NCBI GenBank assembly: GCA_021324265.1
Contig: JAJPJK010000001.1
Location: 62,001 to 126,000, forward strand
DNA from: Thermoproteota archaeon
GTDB lineage: Archaea > Thermoproteota > Thermoprotei > Gearchaeales > Gearchaeaceae
Direction: 5' to 3'
DNA length: 64,000 nt
Under the pieces are notes generated by a model. That model was not told the DNA's origin. It searched no databases and saw nothing but the letters and a program-made list of their open reading frames with translations. The translations under genes and the position numbers were made by a program. This document shows, piece by piece, positions 27,137 through 36,116 of this stretch (its first letter is position 1; each line of letters begins with the position of its first letter).

Positions 27137-27614
27137 GATTCGGGGGTTAAGGAATATAAGACTAGAGAAATACTTTGCAGGGAAGGAACATGTAGCCGTC
27201 GTTAAGCATTACGAAGGCATCGACTTTGAAAAATTCACTGAATTGTCCATCGCACATTAAAAAACCAAAACATTCAATATCAAGACGCCGTAGAGCAAAC
27301 TAACGATAGGATCCAATATAACTGCTTTGGTTTAGTGGACGAAAAAGAGAAGCTTTATCTATAGCTAAAGGCAACCAAAATAACCTTAGGAATATTGGTC
27401 GAGGTTAAGTTATATCATCCTGCAGAATTGAGTGGATTTGGAGATGAAAAGCTAGTTTGTATAATTCAATCGTTAGAATCGATGATATTTGTAGCTTAGT
27501 AGTTTCTTCTTTTAAGGGAATAGCTCTCAGTTTTTGTTTATAAAAAGTTCGAAAATTTAATAATTAAAGCATGATTGAGAAAAATTTTTAAAGTAATATA
27601 TCAAATTGCATCAT
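27137..27614. other. gene-poor region with possible decayed coding DNA
   Basis: Nearly 480 bp without a convincing gene. A plus-strand frame from about 27365 to 27509 (ILVEVKLYHPAELSGFGDEK) is protein-like but has no start and no recognised family. Together with the HdrA remnant it suggests gene decay here. The right end carries a TATA-like box (27585-27594) about 26 nt before ATG 27615. Confidence 0.5.
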
Positions 27615-28523
27615 ATGGCCTTAAGGCCAGCATACACGAAAGTAACTTCACTCGTCTCAATTATTGTCATGCTTTTCATACTTCTAATCGCAATTGATAC
27701 TATCCCAAATGGACTCTGGGTAATTGTACTTATCATCTTAATTCCCTTCATCCTGTTAAATTTATATTATCTTATATCATCAATCGAAGGATCTTCAGTT
27801 GTTAAGCGCTTTCTAAATGAAATTCAAAAAATTGATTTCAACAATTTCCCTTTGCCTTATGAGGCTTCGATCTACGATTACAGTATTGTAGACATAAAAT
27901 ACTATGGCAGTAGAGGAGGTTCTTATATAGGTACTGACTCTTTTAGCGGTCCTAGGTTGGGCAAGATCCAAGGCACAGTCAATCTTGCAGAAATTGTAAG
28001 CGATAACTTGCTTATAAGGGAAAATGATACGCAAGGCGAATTTAAGGGCAAGGTAATAAAGTTCGATGATGGAAAGTACAAAGGTGTTATGATAATACCT
28101 CTTTATACTAATCTAAGGGATATGAGGATAAGCGAAACGCTTGGCGATGAGCATGATTCTGCAATCTTTGACATAGAAATTTCCTCATGTAAAATCACAG
28201 GAAACATAACTGTACTTGCTAGAAATAAAGCGAGATCTTACAGGGTGGAGCTTGTTGGAAGGCTTGAGCACATTGAAGTGAAGAAGATAATTTATAAAGG
28301 TGATCAAGGCAGCTTCAGCTTTGATTTGAGTCCATGTAAACCTCTTTTAGCTATCATAGATGAACATAATCTCAGCGTCAATAACATTGTATCTGAGCTT
28401 GAAAAGAATAATGGTAATTTTGATTCTGAGATAATCATAGGCTACAGAAATGGGGCTTTATCGCTGAAATTCGTGATCGATCGGCCCATTAGCAAAGATT
28501 TGATCAAAGAAGTTCCGATTTGA
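27615..28523 (+). CDS. membrane-anchored protein of unknown function
   Basis: A 302-aa protein: two N-terminal membrane helices (TKVTSLVSIIVMLFILLIAI and LWVIVLIILIPFILLNLYYL), then a soluble, beta-rich domain of about 240 residues. The family is not recognised. TTG 27606 is possible, but ATG 27615 fits a leaderless transcript from the TATA-like box TTTTTAAAGT at 27585. It converges on the oxidase operon, with only 6 bp between the stops. Confidence 0.65.
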   Translation: MALRPAYTKVTSLVSIIVMLFILLIAIDTIPNGLWVIVLIILIPFILLNLYYLISSIEGSSVVKRFLNEIQKIDFNNFPLPYEASIYDYSIVDIKYYGSRGGSYIGTDSFSGPRLGKIQGTVNLAEIVSDNLLIRENDTQGEFKGKVIKFDDGKYKGVMIIPLYTNLRDMRISETLGDEHDSAIFDIEISSCKITGNITVLARNKARSYRVELVGRLEHIEVKKIIYKGDQGSFSFDLSPCKPLLAIIDEHNLSVNNIVSELEKNNGNFDSEIIIGYRNGALSLKFVIDRPISKDLIKEVPI

Positions 28524-28529
28524 TTTAGA

Positions 28530-30056
28530 TTACCCCTTTTTAAATATTCTGAATATGTTTTTCATTAACGTAATATAGATCGCTAAGTAAGCAATCCCTA
28601 TCGCTATCCCTCCAATTATTGAAATTAATGCAAGATCAGAACCTATTGTTGGCAAATTACCTGGAAGTGCTATATAGCTTACAAATCTCCTAGGTATGCT
28701 AAGCAAACCGCCTAAATAAAAGCTTGACAAATGTAATATCCATCCAATACTTAGCACTATGAAAGCATATAGCCAAATTTTATGCTGGCTATTTCGATTG
28801 AAGTTCTTTTCTAGGATGAACCAAGTCATTGCAATCGTCATTATCGAAACGCCGAAACCAAAATAGGTATGGAAGTGGGCATCAACCCAAGTCGTATTGT
28901 GGAACAAAAAGTTCGCAGGTACTGTAGCATCTATTATTGCAGCAATCCCTCCAATCATCCAGCATGCGATGCCTGTTAGTATATACATAGGTAGCATATG
29001 GAATGATTGATTCGTAGCTCTATGTGCATATACTTGTGATAGCGCTCCAAAGATGGTGACCAACAGGGCAGGAACAGGTGAGACGTAGGAGAATATTTGT
29101 CCCGTTATCTGCAAAGCTAAAGGTTGTACGAAATCCATGTATAAATGATGGAACATTGCAAGCAATACATAAATCAAGGCTAAGTTCCATGCGATGGCGA
29201 CGAGCTTGCTAGTCTTCCATTGTCTTGAACTATAATATGGCATTACTTCATAAACTGCAGCCATCATAAAGAACATTGAAACATTTGCTAGCGTGTGGCC
29301 GAACATGAAAGTCATGTTCTTCATCGCCAGCGGATCAGGTCCTGCTGGATCAATTTTCCCGAACATTGCATTCGATACAACAGTGCACACTGAATATATC
29401 GCTGAAAAAACAGGGGTATTAGATAAAAGATCTTTCCCCAAGAATTCTATTATCACCATAGCTCCTGCGAAGGCTGCAAAGATCGTTGCTATGCTTGAAA
29501 CCATTGATATTAGTGCTATAGGCGGTAATTCCTCACTTATGTTTCCTTTGAAATAATGCCATGCCAATGACTTGGTAAAGCCGTATTTCTTAACTATTGA
29601 TCTTATGTTATCTAAGGCAAGCAAAAGTATGCCAAAGCCTAAGCTCAGAATGGATAAATCCCAGATTATTCTGAACTCTTCAGTCGAATCGTAAAAGATT
29701 ATTGGATATAGAAAGTACCAGCCTAAGGCCATGTTGCCAGCGAGTAATGAAAACATTGTTCCAAAAGCACCGAATACAATCAGTATAAGCGATATTATTG
29801 TGATTTTCTGGTTCACGTATACATACCTAGTTAATAGTGCTCTTGCAATGAAAAAAGGTGCGAGAAAAAAGATTACAACGTTGAGAAGCCCGTGAAAGGT
29901 TAAGATTGTATAGAAAAACGTAGGGTCAAGGCTTAATAGATTGGCTTGATCTGTGCGCATCAATATTCCAAAAGATCCAGCCAAAATGAAAGTGCTCAAC
30001 ACAAAAGAAACAAGAATTAAACTGATCTTGAGATCCTTGATGTTATATTCACTCAT
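28530..30056 (-). CDS. heme-copper oxidase subunit I, atypical active site
   Basis: A 508-aa, roughly 12-helix protein. All six metal-binding histidines are present: His55 (TFHGLLN) and His396 for the low-spin heme, His394 (VDAHFHTYF) for the high-spin heme, His254 (MFGHTLAN) and His303-His304 (MFHHLYMDF) for CuB. Position His+4, normally the cross-linked tyrosine in A- and B-type oxidases, is Asn258. A tyrosine (Tyr296) lies in the next helix, near where cbb3 oxidases carry theirs. The overall form is closest to B-type (ba3-like) enzymes. It may reduce oxygen or nitric oxide. It overlaps the subunit II gene by 4 nt. Confidence 0.88.
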   Translation of the reverse strand: MSEYNIKDLKISLILVSFVLSTFILAGSFGILMRTDQANLLSLDPTFFYTILTFHGLLNVVIFFLAPFFIARALLTRYVYVNQKITIISLILIVFGAFGTMFSLLAGNMALGWYFLYPIIFYDSTEEFRIIWDLSILSLGFGILLLALDNIRSIVKKYGFTKSLAWHYFKGNISEELPPIALISMVSSIATIFAAFAGAMVIIEFLGKDLLSNTPVFSAIYSVCTVVSNAMFGKIDPAGPDPLAMKNMTFMFGHTLANVSMFFMMAAVYEVMPYYSSRQWKTSKLVAIAWNLALIYVLLAMFHHLYMDFVQPLALQITGQIFSYVSPVPALLVTIFGALSQVYAHRATNQSFHMLPMYILTGIACWMIGGIAAIIDATVPANFLFHNTTWVDAHFHTYFGFGVSIMTIAMTWFILEKNFNRNSQHKIWLYAFIVLSIGWILHLSSFYLGGLLSIPRRFVSYIALPGNLPTIGSDLALISIIGGIAIGIAYLAIYITLMKNIFRIFKKG

Positions 30057-30571
30057 GTTATGACCTCAAATGAGCTTAGCATAGCAAAATGATAGGGGCC
30101 ACAAAATTCCAAGCAAACAACGCTATAATTACCGGGCTTAAGCGTTAAAATTAGTTCATTAATATAACCAGGCATTGCTTGAACCTGCGCTATTAAATCG
30201 CCTTTTTCATCATAAATACCGAAATCATGGTTCACATCCCTTGATGTCACTAAAAATGCCACTGGAACGTTGGAAGGTATCTTAGTTGTATTCATATACC
30301 ATGCGTATCTTTCAGCAACTACGCTCACATATAAAACTGGTTTAGGCTTGAACTGCGGATAAGGATAATAGATTAAAGAAATTGAAAACGATAGGATCAA
30401 AACTATAACTATAGCTATGAAAGCCCATCGTCTATTTTTAGACAAAAATTTTGCTAGCTTCTCAGGATTACCCTTCTTGCTATCCTTAATTATCCAAAAG
30501 ATTATTATTAGAACTGAAATTGCAAGTAAGAGCCAAATACTAAAATATGTTAGCCTTAAATAATCCATCAT
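30053..30571 (-). CDS. heme-copper oxidase subunit II with CuA site
   Basis: A 172-aa protein with two membrane helices (about 10-28 and 49-68) and a C-terminal cupredoxin domain. The CuA ligands are complete: His115 (VNHDFG), Cys153, Glu155, Cys157, His161 and Met164 (CLEFCGPYHFAM). It passes electrons from a soluble or membrane donor to subunit I, whose gene follows and overlaps by 4 nt. No subunit III or IV is encoded next to the pair. Confidence 0.9.
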   Translation of the reverse strand: MMDYLRLTYFSIWLLLAISVLIIIFWIIKDSKKGNPEKLAKFLSKNRRWAFIAIVIVLILSFSISLIYYPYPQFKPKPVLYVSVVAERYAWYMNTTKIPSNVPVAFLVTSRDVNHDFGIYDEKGDLIAQVQAMPGYINELILTLKPGNYSVVCLEFCGPYHFAMLSSFEVIT

Positions 30572-30734
30572 GCTGGTATTTTTGTGACTAATATAAATAA
30601 CCTCTAGCTTAACTATAAGCTATCAAAATTGTATACATATTCCTATATTCATATAACTTTATATAATGTAATAATTTTTATATGGCTAAAATATTAGGTA
30701 TAAGAAATATATTAGAAAACTTATTTCTTCTTTT

Positions 30735-31880
30735 ATGCAAAGTTTGGGTTATGAAAAGTTCAGCATATTTGAACGCTATCCTATTTTGATTTTTTGGGAA
30801 ACTACTAGGGCATGCCCACTTCGATGCATACATTGCAGGGCTTCGGCCATCGATAAACCTCTGCCCGGTGAATTAACGACTGAAGAAGGAAAGAGATTAA
30901 TCCAGCAACTTTTAGATTTCGATAAGAAGCCAACGCTCATCTTTTCAGGCGGAGATCCATTATTCAGAAGAGACCTTTTCGAATTGTTAAGCTATGCTAA
31001 CAAGTTGGGAATAAACTTCGGCGTTGCACCTGCAGTATCTGAATTTTTGGATAAGCATATACTGAAAAAGATTAAGGATTTTGGGGCATCATCGATTTCC
31101 TTCAGTTTGGATGGCTCAACGAGCGCTACGCATGATTTCATAAGAAGGAAAATAGGTACCTTCGAAAGGACAATACATGCTGTACAAACTGCGTTAGAGC
31201 TTGGCCTTGATGTTCAAATAAATACAACTGTGATGAAGACGAACTACCTTGAACTACCAAGCATATTCAGCTTGATAAGGAAAATGAACGTGCAGGTTTG
31301 GGAAGTTTTCTTTCTGATAAAAACTGGAAGGGGTATGGATGTTGAAGACTTAAATGCCATAGAATGCGAGAGTGTATGCAATTTCCTTTACGATGCTTCT
31401 TTTTATGGCGTAAAAATTAGGGTTGTTGAAGGCCCGTTTATAAGGAGGGTATTGAAACAAAGGGCTGAGTTAGGGGATTATTGGAAAGATGAAGTTTATC
31501 TTAAGCTGAGAAATGAACTGTTTTTGAATAATGGAAAGGGATCAACTACTTCAACACTATCACATCGAGGAACACTTGATGGAGATGGTATTCTCTTCGT
31601 GGCATATGACGGATCAGTCTATCCCGGTCCCTTGATTCCATTTTGCATAGGTAATGTTAAGGAAAACAAGTTAGCTGAAATATATAACCATAATCCATTA
31701 CTGAAGAAAATAAGGAATAGAGAATTGAACGGATTTTGCGGAATATGCGAGTACAAACGTGTCTGCGGCGGAAGTAGGGCAAGATCTTTTGCATACTATT
31801 CAGATCCGCTTGGCCCAGATCCTGCTTGTTTTTATGCTATGCAGCGAATTGCATCATCGATGCAACGACAGTTATCATGA
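30735..31880 (+). CDS. radical SAM/SPASM protein, AhbD/TIGR04053-like
   Basis: A 381-aa radical SAM enzyme. Cys27, Cys31, Cys34 (ACPLRCIHC) bind the SAM cluster, GGDP is at about 77-80, and the C-terminal SPASM-type cysteines are in FCIGNVKENK, FCGICEYKRVCGG and DPACFYAM. This architecture is shared by AhbD-type heme b synthases, NirJ-like proteins and the TIGR04053 family. It is divergent from the oxidase operon, so a role in heme supply is plausible but inferred. Its 3' end overlaps the CopD-like gene on the other strand by 44 bp. Confidence 0.8.
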   Translation: MQSLGYEKFSIFERYPILIFWETTRACPLRCIHCRASAIDKPLPGELTTEEGKRLIQQLLDFDKKPTLIFSGGDPLFRRDLFELLSYANKLGINFGVAPAVSEFLDKHILKKIKDFGASSISFSLDGSTSATHDFIRRKIGTFERTIHAVQTALELGLDVQINTTVMKTNYLELPSIFSLIRKMNVQVWEVFFLIKTGRGMDVEDLNAIECESVCNFLYDASFYGVKIRVVEGPFIRRVLKQRAELGDYWKDEVYLKLRNELFLNNGKGSTTSTLSHRGTLDGDGILFVAYDGSVYPGPLIPFCIGNVKENKLAEIYNHNPLLKKIRNRELNGFCGICEYKRVCGGSRARSFAYYSDPLGPDPACFYAMQRIASSMQRQLS

Positions 31881-32325
31881 GCATTAGAGCTAGATTGACT
31901 AAAGATATTGTCTTACTAATCTTCCTTATCCTTTTCAAATCATCAAATCTTCTCTGAGACGCAAGCTTGGTTATTTTTCTACCGAAATAAACGCCATTAA
32001 TATAAACCAAAATTATAAGCAATAACGTTAATGATGCTTTTATAAGTAACAAAAATCCTCTGAAGCTTTTAGTAAGTAAATCGATTGAACCTAAATACCA
32101 TGTAGCATTGTAGAGCCCGGTAAGTATCAATAAAATCAGTGTCACATTTGTTATTAGTGCAAATCTCCTCGCAAATACTCCCAACATTCTAGTCCTTTCT
32201 CCTTCTTCCTTCGATACCTTGTATGATTCAGGAACCAACACTAACCACATAAAATATGAACCCCCGATGAAGATGATTGCAGAGAATAGATGAATCCAAA
32301 GTATTATAGCAGCTACAAGATCCAT
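31837..32325 (-). CDS. CopD/DUF2269-like membrane protein
   Basis: A 162-aa protein with four membrane helices, starting with the IILWIHLFSAIIFIGGSYF helix typical of the CopD/HemJ-like group (conserved His in helix 1, Trp/Gly after it). Family members occur in copper handling and heme biosynthesis. Its place next to the oxidase and the heme-type radical SAM protein suits either role. Convergent with the radical SAM gene. Confidence 0.6.
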   Translation of the reverse strand: MDLVAAIILWIHLFSAIIFIGGSYFMWLVLVPESYKVSKEEGERTRMLGVFARRFALITNVTLILLILTGLYNATWYLGSIDLLTKSFRGFLLLIKASLTLLLIILVYINGVYFGRKITKLASQRRFDDLKRIRKISKTISLVNLALMLMITVVASMMQFAA

Positions 32326-32492
32326 TTCATCCTATATTCAGCTTTAATTTTTAAATATTGCACCTTAAATGTAAGCTAAAATTAGGGTTACAGGCTTAAA
32401 TCAATATTGAAGAACTGTATTTTGTACAAGCATATTTAACAAATTTTGAAGTAGTTAGTTCTCGCTTTATGAGTTTTCCTCAAAAGTTAAGT

Positions 32493-33392
32493 TTAAGAGG
32501 CTGCTTTGTAGATCAGTTGAACGCGTTTCGCAGGATGCGGGTGCGTCATTAAGGCATCTGCAAAGGGGGAAACTTTTTCATTTAGCCATTTATTCAAAAG
32601 CTCTTCAGGGTTTTCTTCTTTTATTTTCATTGGAGGGACTGTAACGATTATGCCTCTGAAAGGATCGATGCGAACGTTTTTCATGTAGATTTGGATCTTT
32701 GCAAGACCTCTAGCCAAATTTAAGGCGTTTTCTTTTAAAATGGAAACAGAGTGGAGATCTGCATAAGATTCTCTAAGCCTGTTGAACCATAGCATGAATA
32801 CATTTATGAAAAGCGTCAATGCAAGCAAAACGGAACCGATTGCTAACATCATGAACCCTAAAACCAACGCGATTTCATCGAGGGCAAAGGTTATTTGCAA
32901 AAGTCCTATATTGAGAAGGAAATTACCTATGAATCCCAATGTAGAAGGTATTAGGCCAATTGCCATTCCTATCTCTACGTCGTAATGTTTTATATGACCT
33001 ATCTCATGTGCTATTACAGCCTTAAGCTCATCTTCGTTTAGAATATCCAGTAGAGGCTTCGTAATAGCAACTCTCTTTCCAGAAACATAGTTGCCGAAAG
33101 CGAAAGCATTGGGAAAAGGATCGTTGGTTATGAAGACCTTAGGCATCCTTACTCCAGACTCCTTCGCTATTTCTTCAACATCTCTGTATAGCCATCCATA
33201 GCTTGGATCATTTTGGTTTATTTCTTTTGCCCTTCCAAGAACTAAATATGGAGATATCAGCCATTGAATAAGCCAATAAAGAGGAAGCAAGACAACTGCA
33301 TAAAAAAGTGACAAATTGAGAAAAGATAAAATAAAGAGCACAACTATTGCCTCCGCTAGGACAGTTAATGAGGAGGCGATGAACATCTTCAT
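32493..33392 (-). CDS. htpX: HtpX-like M48 membrane protease
   Basis: A 299-aa zinc metalloprotease with the motif HEIGH (His129, Glu130, His133), two N-terminal membrane helices and a hydrophobic stretch after the active site. The glutamate for the third zinc ligand is likely in RLRESYADL. HtpX degrades misfolded membrane proteins. The frame is open to 33437, but a TATA box at 33416-33425 points to ATG 33392 (MKMFIASSL), which starts directly before the first membrane helix. Confidence 0.88.
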   Translation of the reverse strand: MKMFIASSLTVLAEAIVVLFILSFLNLSLFYAVVLLPLYWLIQWLISPYLVLGRAKEINQNDPSYGWLYRDVEEIAKESGVRMPKVFITNDPFPNAFAFGNYVSGKRVAITKPLLDILNEDELKAVIAHEIGHIKHYDVEIGMAIGLIPSTLGFIGNFLLNIGLLQITFALDEIALVLGFMMLAIGSVLLALTLFINVFMLWFNRLRESYADLHSVSILKENALNLARGLAKIQIYMKNVRIDPFRGIIVTVPPMKIKEENPEELLNKWLNEKVSPFADALMTHPHPAKRVQLIYKAAS

Positions 33393-33415
33393 TCTCAGCT
33401 GAGCTTTGATATCCA

Positions 33416-33425
33416 CATTTATAAG
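33416..33425 (-). promoter_or_regulatory. TATA box of the htpX-like gene
   Basis: On the minus strand CTTATAAATG has its centre about 28 nt before ATG 33392, giving a leaderless transcript. It lies inside the longer open frame, which argues against the upstream start. Confidence 0.55.
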
Positions 33426-33509
33426 TTGGCAATACATCTTATAACTCTCGCTTTGTTCAACTTTTAGAACATGAAATTTTAATTAGTATTGTTAGATGTA
33501 TAATTAGAA

Positions 33510-33583
33510 GCCTCGGTGGCTTAGCTGGTTATAGCGCCGCACTGGTAATGCGGAGGTCGCGGGTTCAAATCCCGCCCGAGGCT
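33510..33583 (+). tRNA. tRNA-Thr (GGT anticodon)
   Basis: A 74-nt cloverleaf without intron: 7-bp acceptor stem GCCTCGG/CCGAGGC, anticodon loop CTGGTAA with GGT at 33544-33546, TTCAAAT T-loop and U discriminator as usual for archaeal tRNA-Thr. CCA is not encoded. The stop codon of the convergent MFS gene begins at the next base. Confidence 0.96.
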
Positions 33584-34720
33584 CTATTTTTTGTCGTTTG
33601 GAAGTGCTAAGGAAAATATGAAAGCCATCGCTACAATCGCTGTCAACAACAAAAAGTATGAATGTGCTGAGTAGATGAAAGAAGGAGTTATGAACATTAA
33701 AGATACCGAGATAGCTCTACTTACCAATCCTACATAACCTGTTGCACTACCTTGAATATCTTTACTGTAAAATTTTCCAATCCAGTCCATTATTATGGGA
33801 TATGCTGGTAGCATGAGGAAACCTGCAATTCCAAGAAGTACGTAAACTTCTAGCTCGGCTTGATAGAAAGCGAGGATTGCGAAGAAAATAGCGATCAATG
33901 GAACAATACTTCTTATGTAATAGGTTCTTATGTTTCGCTTGTTTACGAAGCTAGGTGTTATTGCTATACCAGCTAGGCCTGCAATTATCGCAATAGCAAC
34001 AGAATTTCCTGCAGCATTTGCTAAGTTTACGGTCTCCAATGCTGGCTCAAGCCAAGTAGCGAGATTATCAAATGCCGCAACTCCTAATCCTAGTATGCAG
34101 CCTAGAAGCAACAGATCCTTTTTTGTAACCACCAAACTAAGGTTAATATTGGAACTAGTTACTTGTTTTTGTTCCCTGTATCTGTACATGCCTAAAGCTA
34201 GAATGAGTATCCCAAGAAAGGATATTATGGAGCTGGGAAGGATTAAAGTGAATAAACCGTAGTTCGTATAAAGTACATAGCCTGTAGCGCTAGCAAAGAT
34301 CGTGCCTAGATACATAGATAGGCTAAGTATCACTATAATCGAAGATCTACTCCTTTCGAAAAGTCTTGAAGCAAAAGGCACAAAGCCGTTCAATAAAAAG
34401 GGTTGTCCAATCGCTGCAAGCAACTGACAAAAGAAGAGCCATGAATAAGAAAATGGAATGAGTAGTCTTCCCATTCCTCCTAGCGCAGTTGTAAGTGCAC
34501 CGAATAATAGCCAGAATTTAAAGTTTCTATCGAGTAGCATTCCTGATGGTATAGTTAGAAGCAAGAAAAACACTGGATACAGGACTGCTAAAAAACCTAC
34601 ATATGTGCTCGATACATTTAACTGACTTGCTACCTTAGATACTACAGGCGAGAATGTTACCCATATCGCTTGTGAAGCGAAAGTAATCAATACAAAGCCT
34701 AGTGTAGCTATTTTCTTCAT
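33584..34720 (-). CDS. MFS transporter
   Basis: A 378-aa major facilitator with about twelve membrane helices. The loop between helices 2 and 3 reads GMLLDRNFKF, a reduced form of the GxxxDRxGRR signature. The substrate is not predictable. It starts directly after the stop of the PLP-enzyme gene (no spacer), so the two form an operon. It ends at the tRNA-Thr gene. Confidence 0.8.
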   Translation of the reverse strand: MKKIATLGFVLITFASQAIWVTFSPVVSKVASQLNVSSTYVGFLAVLYPVFFLLLTIPSGMLLDRNFKFWLLFGALTTALGGMGRLLIPFSYSWLFFCQLLAAIGQPFLLNGFVPFASRLFERSRSSIIVILSLSMYLGTIFASATGYVLYTNYGLFTLILPSSIISFLGILILALGMYRYREQKQVTSSNINLSLVVTKKDLLLLGCILGLGVAAFDNLATWLEPALETVNLANAAGNSVAIAIIAGLAGIAITPSFVNKRNIRTYYIRSIVPLIAIFFAILAFYQAELEVYVLLGIAGFLMLPAYPIIMDWIGKFYSKDIQGSATGYVGLVSRAISVSLMFITPSFIYSAHSYFLLLTAIVAMAFIFSLALPNDKK

Positions 34721-36055
34721 TTAACGATACCAATCAATGACTAAGTTTTTAACGATATCTATCGCAGTTTCTTCATCGAAGGCATCAATGAGCAATGGTG
34801 CAATACTTGAGTCAATCTTTCCTTCCTTAATATACCCAATTAGCTGTTCCATATCTATTTTTTTAAGATCGAATTCCTTTTTCATTTCTAAGGCCTTTTT
34901 AGCATCGATCAGAAATTCATCGCATGTTTTTGAATGAACAGGGCTGATTGTCATATGTAAATTTGTTGGAATGTTGAACTTCTTTATCGCTCTTTGTAAA
35001 TGGAAATGCCAGCCTAGTTTTCGCATGGCAAGCATGAAGGCAGCTAAATCAATATCTTCGCTGTACAAAGAGAGTATAGGTGATTCTATCGGTGCAACTT
35101 CCTTAAAATTTAGTTTGCGCATCCCGTGGTATATCTTATCTCTTGCATAGGCTACTTGTTTGGCAAATTCTGTATAGCCTTTTTCACCAAGATATTTTAT
35201 TGTTGCATATGCAGCCGCAAGTGGACCTACTGAGCGAGATGAGAGAACAGCGCTGTTTATGAAAATGTATCCTGGATTAGATACATTCACAAATATCGAT
35301 TCTTTCTTCAACTCTTCTTCTCTAAATAGTAATACTGATGCACCCTTTGGAGCGTAGCCGTATTTATGGACATCGAGAGAAATAGAGGTGACACCATCGA
35401 TTCTGAAATCAAAAATTTTGTTATTTAGACCTAGTTTCTCAAAAAAAGGAAGTATGAAGCCTCCTACGCAGGTATCTACATGTAATAATATCCCTTTTTC
35501 ATTCGCTATCTCTGCAGCTTCCCTTATCGGGTCAATTGTCCCATAAGGCCAGTTGGGTGCAGAGAGAGCAATTAATGCAGTATCTTCGTTTAAAAGTTCT
35601 TTCATTTCTTCTATGTTAGCCCTCATTTCTTTGTCAATTCCAAAGATCTTCACTTTTAGTCCTAGATAATGAGCAGCCTTAAGGAAAGCTGGATGGATTG
35701 TAAAGGGTAGCAATAATTCAGGGGCCTTGTCTTTTCCTTTTCTTTTAATGAATCTATTTCTTCCAGCGAGGACTGCTAGCATAATGCTTTCAGTGCCACC
35801 ATATGTAAAGGTTCCACATTGCTTAGGGCCATGCATGAGCTCGTTGCAAAACTTGATCAGTTCCTTTTCAAAGAATATAGAGCTTCTGTATACCGAGAAA
35901 TCGAGCATGTTTTTATCATAAAATCTTATTAATGCATTGAACGCGATTTTCTTCAACTCCTCATCTCCGGTTTCGTAGATATATGCAAATAACTTCCCAA
36001 CGTTTAAGGAATCAAGCTTCGCCGCATCAGCTAAGATCTTTTCGATATCTTGCAT
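34721..36055 (-). CDS. group II PLP-dependent lyase/decarboxylase, S1P-lyase-like
   Basis: A 444-aa fold-type I PLP enzyme. The cofactor lysine is Lys231 (SLDVHKYGYAPKG), the pyridine-binding aspartate is Asp194 (LHVDTCVGGF), and GTFTYGGTESIMLA (81-94) binds phosphate. These segments look more like sphingosine-1-phosphate lyase than glutamate or tyrosine decarboxylases, but both belong to one group. The archaeal substrate is unknown. It heads an operon with the MFS transporter and uses a TATA box facing both ways at 36085-36094. Confidence 0.8.
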   Translation of the reverse strand: MQDIEKILADAAKLDSLNVGKLFAYIYETGDEELKKIAFNALIRFYDKNMLDFSVYRSSIFFEKELIKFCNELMHGPKQCGTFTYGGTESIMLAVLAGRNRFIKRKGKDKAPELLLPFTIHPAFLKAAHYLGLKVKIFGIDKEMRANIEEMKELLNEDTALIALSAPNWPYGTIDPIREAAEIANEKGILLHVDTCVGGFILPFFEKLGLNNKIFDFRIDGVTSISLDVHKYGYAPKGASVLLFREEELKKESIFVNVSNPGYIFINSAVLSSRSVGPLAAAYATIKYLGEKGYTEFAKQVAYARDKIYHGMRKLNFKEVAPIESPILSLYSEDIDLAAFMLAMRKLGWHFHLQRAIKKFNIPTNLHMTISPVHSKTCDEFLIDAKKALEMKKEFDLKKIDMEQLIGYIKEGKIDSSIAPLLIDAFDEETAIDIVKNLVIDWYR

Positions 36056-36084
36056 ATAAAGAGAATTCCTGCTAGCTAAATGAA

Positions 36085-36094
36085 GTTTTTATAC
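36085..36094. promoter_or_regulatory. TATA box shared by divergent genes
   Basis: GTTTTTATAC has its centre 27 nt before ATG 36117 on the plus strand (leaderless). In reverse it reads GTATAAAAAC, about 35 nt before ATG 36055 on the minus strand. It is the only TATA-like box in the 61-bp gap, so it probably serves both genes. Confidence 0.55.
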
Positions 36095-36116
36095 AGCGTA
36101 GTTTAGAAACTTTACT

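Noticed and set aside
26985..27260. 91-aa plus-strand ORF
   Set aside because: Lies opposite the HdrA remnant, whose match to a known family explains the open frame.
33510..33583. tRNA-Thr as an integration site of a mobile element
   Set aside because: No duplicated tRNA 3' end and no integrase were seen nearby.
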